Positions 35,629 to 50,600 of a stretch of DNA of 64,000 nucleotides are shown piece after piece. The notes below the pieces were generated by a model. That model had not been told where the DNA came from, did not search any database, and saw only the letters and a program-made list of their open reading frames with translations. The number at the start of each line of letters is the position of its first letter. Within the stretch, counting starts at the first letter, position 1. Made by a program: the position numbers and the translations under genes. The stretch covers positions 6,056,501 to 6,120,500 of the forward strand of contig JBBDHG010000116.1 in assembly GCA_037951165.1 (NCBI GenBank). Reading direction: 5' to 3'. This DNA comes from Lophius americanus (taxonomy: Eukaryota; Chordata; Actinopteri; Lophiiformes; Lophiidae).

Positions 35629-38600
35629 CTCTCTTAAAGGGGCCATGCACTCTTTCAACATACGTGTTTAAACTAATCTTATTTCAATTAGTAAAAGTAG
35701 ATCATTTCAGAGATTCCTCTGCGTACGACTAGTGGTAGGCGTGCCATAGTTTGAGAACCCCTGCACTAGAGGATAAAACGCCTGATTTAATGCCAGATTA
35801 GCAGCTTGTGGAAGTATGACCACAACACGTGTCTTTATAACCTGTCAAGCAAGTTATATCACAATAAGACCGACGAGGACGTCCATTGTCCTCCATGTTT
35901 GTTTTTCTCCTGAAGTCACGTTTGGTCATGTGATTTTCAGTGTGGAAGAGTATAATGTTAAAAATCGGTTGACTCAGGGATCAACTTATCCCGTTTTCTG
36001 GAACGGAAAAACCCAGAGTTTCACCCTCCTCTCAGGCTTAACTAACTCTGAGTTTCCACCAAACCCGCTTCCTTCTGCACCCTGCTGTGTATGTGTGTGA
36101 GTGTGTGTGCGGCTGATGTTCTGGCTCACCGGGTATGGCCAGGTTCCGAAGGGCACTCAGTGCTGCGTGTTGAACGGTGACGTTGCCTTCCTCGACGTGC
36201 CGATCCAGCAGGTCCAGAAGCTTCTGCACGATTCCAGTGTCCACCATGTGGATACAATTCCCATCTGCAGGTAGGGAAAATCCCACGAGGTTGTGTGTCG
36301 TGTCACACAGAGGGAAAAGCATTTGTGATAGCTGTAGTCAATATTAACGCTTTTAATCTATAATCACGTTCATAGTTCTGGGTTATGATGTATTACCTAA
36401 CATCTAACGGTTATCCAAAATATACATCTTTAGTTCTACGTGTTGTTTCGGAGCCGATACCTCCAAACTTTCCCAACCCGGGACATTTGAGTTCTGGGAC
36501 CTCGTCTCACTGCGTGGCAGGAATCTTACCATTGCGAGCGAAATTGGCGATGGCCAGAGCGCCGGCCAGCTGCAGCTGATGGTTATGAGATGGAATCCAG
36601 GACAGAACTCTCTGGAAGACGCTGCCCTTCCCCCCCTCAAACAGCTTCTGCATGGACTCATCTGTGCGACAGGAGGAGGTAGAGCGCCAACACAGTGATG
36701 ATGTCACCGACAGCAGCTCAGCCAGAGTGAGCTCATAAATACAAGCAGGCAGTAAGAAGGGAAGGTCCAGAAGGTACTATCGGTTAAAATAAACTCAGTT
36801 ATTAGCTACTCTTATTTTGACCTGTTTGTACTTTCTTAACCCTTTAATGTTCTCACAAAGAAAAAAATACTATGGAAAAGGTATTGATTTTGCATATTTT
36901 ATAATGGGCACTTAGTGATTGATTAAAATGATAAATCAATCAGTCGAGCATTTTTTTAAATAATGAAAAAAGTCTGATTACAAAATGTTTGCATTTCATG
37001 TAAAATTAGTCGATTTTAATTATATTAGCTCAGCCTTTTAGTAAAGCTTGTTTTTAATAAATGATTTGACCCTTATTAGACATTTAAGGTTGTATCAGGT
37101 TAAATAATTCTGTCTTCACAAGCTTTAATCGGTAACAAAAGTCCTACTTATCAAAAAGGACTTTCTCAGTAGTCAAGGTTAATGACTCCTCCTATGTGTC
37201 AAATTTGACATGCGGTGTCCCCCAGGGCTCTGTCCCGAGTCCCTTACTCTTTAGCATATAGATGCTGTTACCGGGTCGGATTTAAATGAGTTCAGTCTCA
37301 TTTTTCAATAGAAATAGAGACTCAAAATGTGGACAATAAAAGGTTAAAGAGGGATTACTATTGAACAGGAAGCTAAAAGAACGTCGTTCGTAAAATGTAA
37401 ACAGGTTAAGATAAAAATACAAACAAAATATATGATTCAGAGGAAACCTGCGGCCCTCTGTTAAAATGATTTAAATTAATCATACCTACACACAGTACGT
37501 GATAATAATGAAAGCAAAAACTGAATTAGAGACATTTCTGCAAAAAAAGGCAGTCAGTAGGAGGTAACATGAGTAGGATGGGCCCCGAGGCTCTTACCTC
37601 CAAGCAGCAGGAGCACCATGAGGTCAGAGGCAGTCTTGAGCTGGGCCATGTCCTCCTCCCGTTCTCCGTCTACAGTCAGAGCCACCACCTCCAGCAGACA
37701 CTCCACCAAGCCAGCCTCCACCAGCTGTAGCTTTATCGCATCTGATGAGACGTTTGGAGAGAAGGGAAAAAATAGATTTCATTCAGAAAAAAGAGAATTT
37801 TTTTTTTTCAAGGACAGATTCTCCCGGAAAGGGAGGAAAATACTAAACTTGTTGTGTTTTTGTTCCAGATATGTCTACATTGTAGCCTCTGTCAGAGATG
37901 AATGTAAAGTAACGGAGGTGAAAATCACCCCCACATATATGCAAAGAAGATGTAAAAACCGGAAGGAACCAATGACGCGACGCACACCTTCAGAGGCTCG
38001 GCAGTCGGTATGTGTGTGAGATATCGAAGGGTTCGGTCCAGGGGAGATCCGGGTGAATATCTTCAGTACGTACAGACGGAAGGACGTGAAAAACAGACCA
38101 GGGCCACCCCATAAGCCCCCTCTGATTTGAAACCTAGAATATTTGTGACCAAGGAACCCAACAAGTGAGAGAACTAAATGTGTGTTAATGTAGAGAGACT
38201 TTAACTTCAATCATTGTTGAACGTGACCAACTATTCACTAATCTTACAGTCGCTAATCATTTTTGAATGGATGTCTCCTGGGGATGCCATTCGGAGGTTC
38301 TTTAATGTCTATGATTTGTCAGGATGCATGTTTTTCGTTTTAGTGTTCCATGTAATCCTGTGATTTTTGAAAAGTTTCTTCAACTTGAACTAGAAAGTGA
38401 CGTAAACAAAAATTCCCACAGTAACATGGCTGAGACGGGGACTCTAAATTGCCCATAATGATCGTGTGTCTCCATCTTTATCGGGCCTGTGATGAAGTCC
38501 GTGCACAGGAGGAGTTCTTACAGATAATGGATGGCTAAGAAAAAGGGAAAATCCCTGCTCAAATGAAGGGACGACATTGGTTTGGGGAAAAGAGTGACAC

Positions 38601-41600
38601 ATATCACACTTCTCTCCTGACAGCCAGTCGAGGAGAAACGGAGAAATGTTTACCTGAAGTCTCACTTTACCTTTATCTGACCGAGACCACATAAAGAATT
38701 TAAATAAAATCACATTACCATTTTCTGCAAGTGGAGCCAGGACCTCAAAAATCATTTCCTTCCTCTCATGATCCGTCTGTTTACGGAAGAGGCGCACCAG
38801 CTCCTCGGCGATATTGGTGGACGCAAACTGCTCTTTGCTGGACTCTGAAAATACCAGAGCAGTAGAAAAAGGCATAACGAAACTTAAACGGGGTATCTGC
38901 TCATCTTTAAGTCCAAACGTAAGGACTCTAAAGACCTGTTACTATCTGTAAAACGGAAAATTCTAAAAGCATTAATGCAGTAGTAGTGCAGTAGACGGCA
39001 CACTGCTGTTGAGTTTTATCGAGTGTGAATAATGTAAATGTTATTTTAAATCAACAAAAGTAAGAGCTGTGATGTAATACACCTAGTCTAAAGGAAAATA
39101 AAGTACCATGTGTTAATATTCAAATTAACATAAGAAAAAAAACTTGACCAACCCATTTCACTGGGTTAACATTTTTTTTTTTTTCCAACCGCCTCTCTTT
39201 GATCTTACATTAGTCTGCTCAAAGCGTCTCGATGGAATACCATCTTCTCAATGAGGAGTCACGGAAGACTAGGAGGTTGCCGTAATGGTCATTTTTGTGG
39301 AATCAAGGCTAAAATACCAGAAACAAAAACACTCATTCAAACATTCTGCTCTGGATAATATGTAATACCAACCCTCCTAAAACCCTCCCAGACATTTGGA
39401 CAGTTTTAGACCTTTTGTGCAATCTGTGCTATAGTGACCGGATCACTGCATAACCAGCGGTCCAGAAGTTTCTTTTGATTTAAGACCAGCTTGTATACTC
39501 ATTACCTCATTACTCCTTGTTTTTTCTTGGTTAATAGCACCAGAACTACAGCCCACCCAGTATTCTAGGTCCTAACAACCCTAACACTGGGAACCCCTAA
39601 CAAGACCAACTGTTTTGGAGATGCTGTGACCCAATCGTCTCGCCATCTCTATTCAGCCAGCATCATATCAATACAACAATTATAAAATATGAGCTACAAA
39701 GCACAGACACTTTGTAAAACCTTCTTCTTTTATAAATCCTATAGTTAGGTTCTGGCTCAGGTCGCACCTGAACCGTCTTGACATGTCCATCCATGTCCAT
39801 ACATCCTTTTTCACAAAACGTAAAGGTGGGTTCTGGCTCAGATGGGTCCTGGACCAGCTCTTAGTTCTGCTGCCACAGGCTTAGACTACTTCTATTTCTA
39901 TATCATAATTTGTCAGTGGTGCATTTATGTCTCATAGAGGCACAGGAGGGTAATCCTACATGCCTCATTTAAGTGGGTCATACGGAAAGTGAGATGGCAG
40001 AGGGGCTAAAAATAAAATAAAATAGTAATATATTGGAACTCAAAATGTTGAGGAGAGACTAAAGAAAAAGAAAAATACTCACCAAGCTCTGCCAGATTTC
40101 CAAAGGCAATGAGACACATTTCTGTCAGGGCTGTGTTGTGGGAGTGGATGCCCAGCAGCTTCACCAGGGTGGGTATCACCCCCATGCTGATCAGCTGGGC
40201 TTGTAAGGAATCTGTGATAAAGAGACGGACAGAGAGACGGCCCGTGGACGTCAGTCCTTCTAGTTACAGGGTTCTTCTGAGGCGACACGGAGGCAGACAT
40301 GGACGACATGTATTATTTTATAAGAGCTTAAAGCTTTGCACCCCAAAAGCTTTTCTTACTATCGGCTGGTCACGGTAGAAAGTCACCTTTGCAAAATGTA
40401 TGACAAGCAAACAAGACACCGTGTTTTCTTTCCAGTCGCAGGTTTAGCCGCCCTGACTTTGTTCGGGGCGGCTTGGTCGCAGCTTAAAGGTGCAGTGTGT
40501 AAAATTCAGAGGTATCTCTTCAAAAGGAATGGAATTTAACATTCCTAAAAATGTTTTTAGTAGTGTTTAATCAGCTGAAAATAAGAATTGTTATTGTGAG
40601 CTTAGAGAAAGCTCTTTATTTCTTCAGGGTGGGCGGGGTCATCTTCCATGGAGGCCGCAACATTGCATTGCCATGTTTTTTACAGTAGCCTAGACGGGAA
40701 TGACAGAGCGCTGGCTCTAAAGACGACTCTTCACGTTTACAGGTTTCTCAGATCTCACTACCTGAGATGTTTTGCGGGTGCTTTTCTCCCGTGGCGACAC
40801 AACCAGCTCTGGATCAGTGAAGCAAAGTTCAGGGGTGAAAACATCTGACAGCAAAAGACCCGCCTCTATAGTCAACAAGGGTGGGCAAGTCTTAATACAC
40901 TAGAAGAGTCACCACAACTGTCAAAGGTAAGTTGGGACAATCAAGGAAAGGGTCCATTAAAGACCAGATCAGGGAAAAGACGTTAAACTTAAGCATTTCT
41001 AGGCCTCGGGATGGATAACGTATCTATCTCTGTCTAGGGCTTGGAGAGGATTGCAGGAGCAGTGGACGATTCTTGAGTTCTATGACGAGGAGGCGTGAGG
41101 ACACACAGTCAAAGAGAGGACCACGAGACAAAGGACGTCATCTAGTGGATCATCCATTATTACATCATAATCGCTCATCCTCACCAGGGTAGTGGGAGGG
41201 TTGGAGCTAATCCCAGCTAACACACGACTAAATACACTAACAACTAACAAACACAGACAAATATTCACCGTCACGATCGGCAAACTGGTGATTCTAAATA
41301 CACCTTAACCGATTGTGTGTATTTTTTTTATAATTTTATTTCATGTTAATGCTTCACAAATAAATAATGGAAAGAGAGTTTTTTCTTCTGGTGTTAATTA
41401 ATCACACAGTTTTCATATTTGGGTGAAATGTTAAGTATTTGGTTAGTTAGTTAGGGGTTAAAGTTAAAGGCTAAATTAAACCATTAAATGGTAAGTTATA
41501 ATGTAATGTTTCCACATAAAAACCTACACTAATAATAAGTTTCCATCCACCAAATATTATAATAAATAATAATAAATACTTATTTTAATCTTCTGTCAAT

Positions 41601-44600
41601 CAGTAAGATGGAAGCAGCCAAGTAAATTTAGTTAACACTTGTCATTTGAGGTGGAGACTGTCTCTGGGTAAGATACACCTGGACAGCAGGTGTTTCATTT
41701 AAAACCTTCATTAAAAGAAAACAGAGGGAATCAAACAGTTGGAGGGAGAAAAAGATGGGCAGACAAACAAAAGGAGAGAGTAGAGGTAGGGAGTGCCTAG
41801 TTTAAAAGTGTAAAAACAAACCACAGAACTGTACTTCCTTATTGAATTTCAGATTAAGCTTAAAAACCGAAAGTAAGTACTTAAAAAGTAAAATGCAGGA
41901 AAAGGTAGAAAAACAAAACATATGACATTATTTTTGTAGCATGTTAACAATGTGAGCCGTGGAATAGAAACAAAAAAGGTCTCGATAATCGAGCATATAG
42001 ATCAGTACCTTAGCTTAGCATCAGAGGTATTTGAATATGCAGGTAAAGGAGGCATTCCACTAAGGGAGCAAGAGAGCAGCGGGGAGAATGAACACCCCTA
42101 ATCTGACTGATATATGGTTAAGGGCTAATGCAATAGACAAACCGTGATGAGTGGAGGGTGAATGTGTGGAAAGATCAGCAAGACGGAGAGAGGGCTAAAG
42201 CTCCACCAGTCAAGGACCAAATGCAAGGAGCAACGCAAGAAACACAACATATAGTTCCCCCGGTGTGATAATGTCCGTGGAGATAATGTCCGTGGAGATA
42301 ATGTCCGTGGAGAGGAGCAAAGGAAACTGATCCAGAACGAGGTGAAAGCAGCGACTGAAGAGGGAAGCAGCAGTGACATTAGTTAGGTGTGAAGGGTCAC
42401 TGAGAAAATAACTGCTTCTGCTTTAAGCCGCATAAACTCTTTGTGTTAGAGGAACCCAGAACGTCCAGTGACACAGAGAAAAAGCCGAGAGCGTCACCTC
42501 TGCAGGGGATTCACAATACAGTCAGAGCTGCTCTGAACCATTATCACCACAGGTAGCCAGAAAAAAAAAGAGTCATTATGAAGACAAGGAAGAGAAACAT
42601 GGTGGAGGAGTTGGTCATGGGCCAGGAAACAAATGGATGAGTAGGATGAGAGCTGTTGTGGACGTGAAGTGATGATGTCACTAGATGGATCACTGAAGCT
42701 CATCGTGAAGAGAACATGAAAATGAAGTGGCAAGTTTTACAAAAATCTGTTAAATTGTGAGATGAAATCATAACGCAGCTATGGCAGACGGTAAATAATG
42801 AAGAAATGTAAAAGTATTTTGCTTAACTTAGAGATATTCCACTGGATAAGAGCTTTCGCTGGGCCCATGGCGTCACAAAGAAACCAGGGGACTAACAAAA
42901 GTCATTAGAAGTAATGTGGGACAATGAAAGTTGGAACATAGATTCATGGAGATGCATCCAAGGGGTATTAAGGTCGGAACAAAGGGCCGAACAGACAAAT
43001 AAAGAGTCGTTCCTGACTTTTTTAATGAGGTAGGACATTCCTTTAGCTCTTTGAACCCTATTTTCAAATCTTTGTGACTTCCTGATGAGTCTTAGCCGTG
43101 CTCTTAAAACCCCTTAATGTCCTGCTCAGCTCTCCGGTTGAGTACATTTTGAGTCTCTATTTCATATTGAAGAATGTGATGGAACCTGTATATAAAATGA
43201 CCCAGTGGCAGCATGTTTATGCAGAAGAGTAAGGGGCCAAGGACGGAGCCAGATGGGATACTGAAGGACAAAGGGTGCAACCGAGGACGAGTCTTTAACC
43301 GTTGCTATTGAGTCCTACTCTACAAGTACTTGGTTAGGTTTTTTTTTTTGCATAAAGGCATTACAGCATGTGAGAATTTACAGAACAGAACGTTGTTACC
43401 TGAAAACAGCCAAAGAAAGTTTATTAGGGGTCAAATCGGTCAAAGAAAAAATGCTTTACCAAAAAGTAGTGCTAATCTAATTGAAGTTGAGTATATTCCC
43501 CAAAAGGCATAATTTCATCAGGAAATGATTCTATAAATATATTTTTTTTCACTCTTTAAAGCCATGCTTGACCAAACGGCAGAATCATTTTCTGTTAAAT
43601 TGAGTTAAATTTAAGAACAATTATCATTTAAAACTTGTATTTTGTGATGACTCAGGTTGTCATTGATAAATGACACATTTAGTATTACATACAAAATGGG
43701 TTCATTCTATAATCGCTGTAAACGGACAATTATTTTTAGCTTTTTGTTGACTACATTCAAATTTATCTGAGAAGGTCTGTACTGTAAATATCCTGAACTA
43801 TTAATAACTGAGATATTTTGACTTCTGAAGGAGTTCATCTCTTTGCGATTCGTCTCATCTGACTGCATGGAAGCAAGAACTATGCAAACAGCTTTTCTCT
43901 GGTGCGTTCAGGGACAGTTCTTGAGTGCACATATTAGGGAAAGTATTCATCTAATTTATTCAACGGAGTAAAATGATGTCGATTAGAGGTTCTATACTTC
44001 AATCTTCAATATTTTTTTAATCAAATGCCCCAACTTGTCACACAATACAATACAAGAAACCAGGAGGGGGTCAGATACTATCTTCACGGCACCGGACTTT
44101 CTAAGTACCCCCTTTTTAAGAATGACGTTAGTTCTTAGAACTTAGTTTTAAAGTTTTTTTAGCCTTTAATTCAAAGTAGATATTCTACTATTGAAAGAGG
44201 AGCCATAAGTGATGTGACTGTACACTATATAAATAATTATGGGTTAATCTCTATGGGATGAAAGAAATGTTCCTAAACCAAATGCTGACCAGCCTATGTC
44301 ACTTCAGTTGTTCATATTGGCGGTGAAAATGCGAATTTAAGTTTGGAGCATCATTGAGCGTGTCTTTGTGCACAATCCAGCACTGAGCTCCCCATCACCA
44401 ACGTGTAATAATAATAGTAATAATAATAATAATACATTTAATTTATAATGCACTTGGCATTTGGATCAAATTTCAAAGTGCTACAAAGTAAAAGCAGATA
44501 AAAGTGTCAATAAAAAACATGACCAAAAAGCAGCGATGTTAATTAAAGTTATAGGTTCTGCTAAAAAGGAAAGTTTTAAGTCCTTTTTAAAATGTGTCAG

Positions 44601-47600
44601 TCATCTGTGGAGCCCTCAGATGGAAACACCGGTCAGACCTTTCTAGCCTTATAAACACTGCAGAAGGAAACCGCTGCATATTATTTCACATTATACATAT
44701 GATATGTGAAATCTGAGGCTTGCTTCTTGTTCTTGTTGGAAGCAGGTGGCGTCATCACTGTAATGAAATATTGTCATATGAGCTTCTACAGTGTTGGACA
44801 ATGGAAAGTGACGTTATGAGCAAACGCATCAAAACTTGCCACATTGTCTTGGGCACACCTTTCATGTTTTTGGAAAAGCCTTTGATGAATTTTAATATTT
44901 AACGTGTCGAGATCATTGTTTATAAAGATAACGTTGATTGGGTGGAATCTCTGTGATGAGTTTGTTAAAGTGAAACTATCGAAAATTGGCGAAATAATGA
45001 ATGCAAATTTAAAAATGGCGGCACTCCTGTTTAGTTCAGGTCATGGTTCCAAGTTCCGTGTAATATTTAGTATTTCAGGTTTTGTTTCATTTTTTTTCTT
45101 AAGACAGAAAAATGTTATATTTCTCTTTTATGACTAAAGAGGCAAGAAAGGAATTTTAAAAAAACTATTAAATTTTAATTTTCAATTTGAAAGCCATATC
45201 AAGACACTAGAGATAGATTTTCAGCTCTACTTTTCGGTCTGTCTGATTTGTCTGAGAAAAGTATTTTACTCTTAATGTGAAATAGAAGAGCAGCTGTGAC
45301 ATGGAGTGAACCTGAGTCTAAATGCTGATCCACCCACTGAACAGCCACTGCATTAACACCAGCTACTTCTTCTAATGGTGTGATTGTTCATTCTATATTC
45401 TCCATAGCTGGAAACTGATGTCATTCTACAAATTGTTTTGAGATGTTGTTTTGTTTTTGCACTGACAGTTCAGTACTCCAGACTGCAGCTGAACATCCTT
45501 CACGCTGTGTGACGACCCGCCATTAATGACATGGATCATGGAGAAATGGGGCGTTGTGATTGGTCCACACTTCTGACATAATAGCATAATGAATGTTATC
45601 TTTTACTGTTTGCATAAATAGTTGTTTTAGGCTTATTTGTGTATTCAAATGAAACAGCTTCTTGTTATAATGTTGTGGCTGATTGGTGTGTGTTTTAGTC
45701 GTTTTGTACATTAACCCCATCTCAGAGCTGCGGAATGTAATTCCTATTAAAAGATCGTAGTTATTCCATACATCGTCTTTGAGCCTGTGCAAAATAATGA
45801 TAGCTGCGATAATTATGTCTTTATAATTATTACTCAAAGTACGGAAAAAGGGGTAGTTGTCTGTATGTGTGTGCGTATGGGTGGAATTAGATTGGAGTTG
45901 GGGGCTCAGTGAGCGGAACAGAGACGCTGAAGGGGAAGGTGCCACGGCCAACGGGCCACAGAGTATCAGAGAGATACTCAGTTTGTTGGAATTGTTGGTA
46001 GATTTAGAGCCTGGCAATAACTCCTTAATTAATTAAGACATCTGCACAAATTCTTCCTAAATGGAGCCATCTCATTGATTCTGATCAGAATAATGTACGT
46101 CGGGTACTGCTGTGTCTTGGCGAAGGTTTGCGCTCCCTGGGTGTTCTGTCTAGTTTCATTTTCAAATTAGAAAATGAGAATCAAACCATTTTGTTAAATT
46201 TCTCTCATCTTTTTTGGTAATTATAAGGAAACGCGAACTGATTGTTGTATCTTAAAACAAAAGATTCAATAAATAAATAAATAAAAATACTTAAACCTTA
46301 GTTTCAGGAGGAACAATGCAGATTGGACCGACTTTTTACACTTGCAGGCTCTCTTGCGGGGAACTACATGCGTTTTGTTGATTTGGAGAAGGGTTATGAC
46401 AGTTTCCTCCAGGGAGTCCCATTTGGGGTACTGCAGGAGTATAGGGTACCTATCCATTGCTACCGGCCATCGGGTCCCTGTATTACTAACGTGAGAGTTG
46501 TATCCGTATGCGTGGCAGAAAGTCAGACAAGTTTCCAGTGAAGCCATGGTTGTCCGTTGTCTCCGACTCAGTTCCTGATATTCATGGACAGGATATCAAG
46601 GAGGAGTGTTACCAGTGACAATTGTATATCTACTGTTTGCAGATAATGTGGTTTTGTTTGCTTCATCAGTTTGTGAAGTCCAGAAAGCGCTGGATGGGTT
46701 TGCAGCGGAGTGTGAAGCGGCCGGTGAGAGTCAGCGCCTTCAGATCTGAGGCCGTGCTTCTCTGTGGGGACAGAATGGACTGTCCCCTTTGGTTTGTGGG
46801 TGAGGTGCTGCCTAAAGCCAGGTTGTCATGGTGACTTGTTCCCGCCTGGTGGGAAAATGGATCGGGAGATAGACATGGGGTTTTGTGCAGCCTATCAGCA
46901 GTAACGCGGGTGTTGTATCGGTCTGTTGTGGTGAAGAAAGAGGGTTAATGCAAAGTTCTACGTCTTTGATTGGTGACCGAAAGAATGAGGTCACGGATTC
47001 AAGCAGCTGAAATTAGCTTCCTTCATAGGGTGTCTGGGCTCAGCCTTAGAGATAAGGTGAGGAGCTCGGAGGAGAGTTGCTGCTCCTTCGCATTGAAGGG
47101 AGCCAAGCCACTTCATGTGGTTTAGGAATCGGATTAGGATGCCCCCAGTAGGCTTCCTTTTGGAGGTTTTTCAAGCATCCAATCGGGGCCCCGGGGTAGA
47201 CCCAGAGCTCGCTCGAGGGACTATACCCCCATCTGGACTGGGAACGCCACGGGATCACCCGGGATGAGGTGGTAAGGGTTGCTGAGGAGAGAGACGTCTT
47301 AAATGCCCTTCATAGCCTGCAGCCACCGCCACCCAACCCCAGATGAGCAGAAGAAAACGGATGACGAATGGTAAGAAAAGACTTGTTTTTCCTTTTCCAA
47401 TAAAGATTTCTCAAATGAGAATCAAAACCCCATAACATACGCAGACGCTCCGAGAAGCTTTTCTAATACCAAGTTTTTTACTGCTGGGTTACAATCCCAA
47501 CAGGCCTACTATTTTTGTTTTTTAAACTGCAGGGGTACTGAGGCTATTCTTCTCAGAGTTGGAAGAGCTGAATGGTAATAATGGTAGGAAAACTAATGAA

Positions 47601-50600
47601 ATCGGACCCTCGGTAATAAAAGCAGATTACCTCGGAGGTGAAATAAGAGAAGCAACAGAAAAGCAAGGCAGGAGGATCGGGGAGAATGGTCAGTCTAAGA
47701 AAGAGAAGCATAGAATCGTGTGGTTCAGTTCAACCAGACTAGCAATAAATAATGACAGATGGCCTGAGTATAAGGAAAGAACAACTGCTGATTAGTGGAG
47801 ATAACTTCGGGGAGGATGGTCATTACCATTATCATTGCTATAGTTCATCAGCATGCCACAAAAGACAGTCAAGAGCTTCTCATTTTCCGGTTCAGTATTT
47901 GGGTAGAGCGATTTTATGTGTTCAGCTACTATCTGAGCCCCTCCTGCCAGGTCAACTGCACTCCTGCCCTCATCTGCAAAACAAAGAGGCCAGGACACAA
48001 ATCAACCACAAAGCAAAGAAACACAAAGAGAAACAACCAAATCCTGAAAAATACAAATAAAAGCATGTTAATAAGCAGTAAAAACATACAAAACAATACA
48101 AACTAAGGCTACGAACAGTCAGATGCCTCTTAAAAAAAATGCAAAGGAAATAACGACTAAATTAAATATATTTAATCCAGGTGTTGGTCCTATGTTTAGA
48201 GGACAGGGATTCACAGTCTGAAAAAAGCTCTTTATCATTAAAATCCTCACAAAAACTGAACGTGGATGTCTTCAAGTGTCGTTACACTTTTGACAGATTT
48301 ATTTGCAATTTGACAGATCGTCAAATTGCAAATAAAAGAAGGCGAAAATCCTATTCCTAAGTACATAAATAAATAAATATAATAATAAATAAATAACAGT
48401 GTCAAACTAATTAAATCTCAAATGTGGGATAAAATGACCATTAAAGTCGGGTGTTACATTACAGATCTTTGGTGTAACTTTACAGATCTTTGGTGTAACA
48501 TTACAGATCTTTGGTGTTACATTACAGATCTTGGGTGTTACATTACAGATCTTTGGTGTTACATTACAGATCTTTGGTGTTACATTACAGATCTTTGGGG
48601 TTACATTACCGATCTTTGGTGTAACTTTACAGATCTTTGGTGTAACATTACAGATCTTTGGTGTTACATTACAGATCTTTGGTGTTACATTACAGATCTT
48701 TGGTGTTACATTACAGATCTTTGGTGTAACATTACAGATCTTTGTTACGGGGCAGCCTTTCAAAAATAATCTCTGAAAGGTGTTCAATGTTGAACTGTGT
48801 CTGGGTTCTTACGGTTTTAGAATGTTTTGCCAAGAATACCCACCTGGGTGATCGGGCCTTCTGTTCTGCTGCCCCTCGTCTGTGGAATGCCCTCCCTGAC
48901 CATCTGGGGGCTCCACAGACGACTGACACATTTAAAAAAGGACTTAAAACTTTCCTTTTTAGCAGAACCTATAACTTTAACTAACATTGCTGCTTTTTGG
49001 TCAGTTTTTTTTTATTGATGCTTTTATCTGCTTTTACTTTGTAGCACTTTGAGATTTGATCCAAATGTAAAGTGCATTTTAAATTAAATGTATTATTATT
49101 ATTATTATTACCTACTTTTTACTTGATTAAGGTTTTCAATGCCGTTTTTTTACCTGCAGTATTTTCACTGCGGGACATCAGCACGTTCGCTGAGGTGACG
49201 GTTGGTGCTTTGATTGACATGTGGCCATTCTGGAGCAGATTTCTTTGAAGGCCAGTAGAGTTCAGTTTTAAGGAACATTATCACTGACTGTCACTGTGTG
49301 AGGGTTTGTCTGCTGGAACAGCTGCCAGAGGAAGCATTACACGAGGCAGCCTTCTCATTCTAAGTGCATCTGCTGCTTTCATTCACCCCTGACAGCCTCA
49401 AATCTCAGCCATATACACAGTGTGTACATGGGATTTGTGTCTGTTGACTGATTTAGAGACGTAGTCCTTGCAGGCATTGCTAGGTCCAGTGCGTAAAAAT
49501 TGGCCGGGGCCAGGCACTGTAGGCACTGAGTGCTCCGTTGCGTTTTCTTGGTATAAGTAATAAGCAGGATCCTCCATTTTTTTTCAAAACACAGAAACGG
49601 CTTCAAACATGAAATCCCTCTCCGCCTGTACCAGCGTGGCTTCCGTACGACAATCACACCCTGCTATGTATCGAGATAAAAGCATCCTTTCTAAAATAAG
49701 CCAAATATGTTTTACCTTCAGCTTAAACTACACAAAAAAATACCTAGTTACTTACATTATGTTCCATTACTTTAAAGAGATACGGCTAAATACCCCCTAA
49801 ATCTTACGTACTGAACCTTTAAATGTTGACTTTATACATCAGTATTGGGTTTGTATTCCTTGGTCAGCAGCAATTCAACTTGGAATGTTGCCTCATACAG
49901 CATAATGTGTTAGATAATATCCAGAACAAAGCAGGAGTATCTCAAATAGTTAGCTAGCCATATACTAATCAATCATAACATTATAACCACCTTCCTAAAA
50001 TAATGTAGCTTGTCCTTTTGCCACAAAAATTCCTCTGAACTGTTGAGGCATGGAGTCCACAAAAACTCATGAAGGTGATTTCTGGAACCAAAATGTTAGC
50101 AAAAAGGTGGGGCCTTGGTGTATCGAACTTGCTGGTCAATCACATCCCACAGATGCTGGTTTGGAGTGAGATCTGGGGAATCCAGAGGTCAAGTAAACAC
50201 CTTGAACAGGTTGTTGTTTTCCTCAAACCATTCCTGAACCATTTTTTGTCAGGTGTTAGGGAGCTTTGTCCTGCTGAAAAAGGACAGTGCCACTAGGAAA
50301 TACCATTTCCATGAAGGGGGGGTACCTGGTCTGCAGCCATGGTTCGTAAAGTGCCATGTTTCAAAGTAACATTCACATGAATGGTAGGACCAAAAGTTTC
50401 CCAGCGGAACATCGTCCAAAGCATCACACTGCCTCTCTTAGTTTGTCTTCTTCCCATAATGCATCCTGGAGCTTTCTTCCTGAGGTAATCAATGTGCAAA
50501 CACACGGCCGTCCACATGATGTAAAAGAAAACACGATCTATCCGACCAGACCACCTTCTTCCACTGCTCCCTGGTCCAGTTCTGATGCTGGTGTCACATG

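Noticed and set aside
36404..36707. 85- and 66-residue minus-strand frames over rap1gds1 exon 8
   Set aside because: One is a different frame of the exon and the other runs into intron; the spliced exon is 36530-36661.
48407..48787. Heptad-repeat protein (CNVTPKI) on minus and a partner frame on plus
   Set aside because: Both come from a 21-bp minisatellite that lies within an intron and has no stop in several frames.
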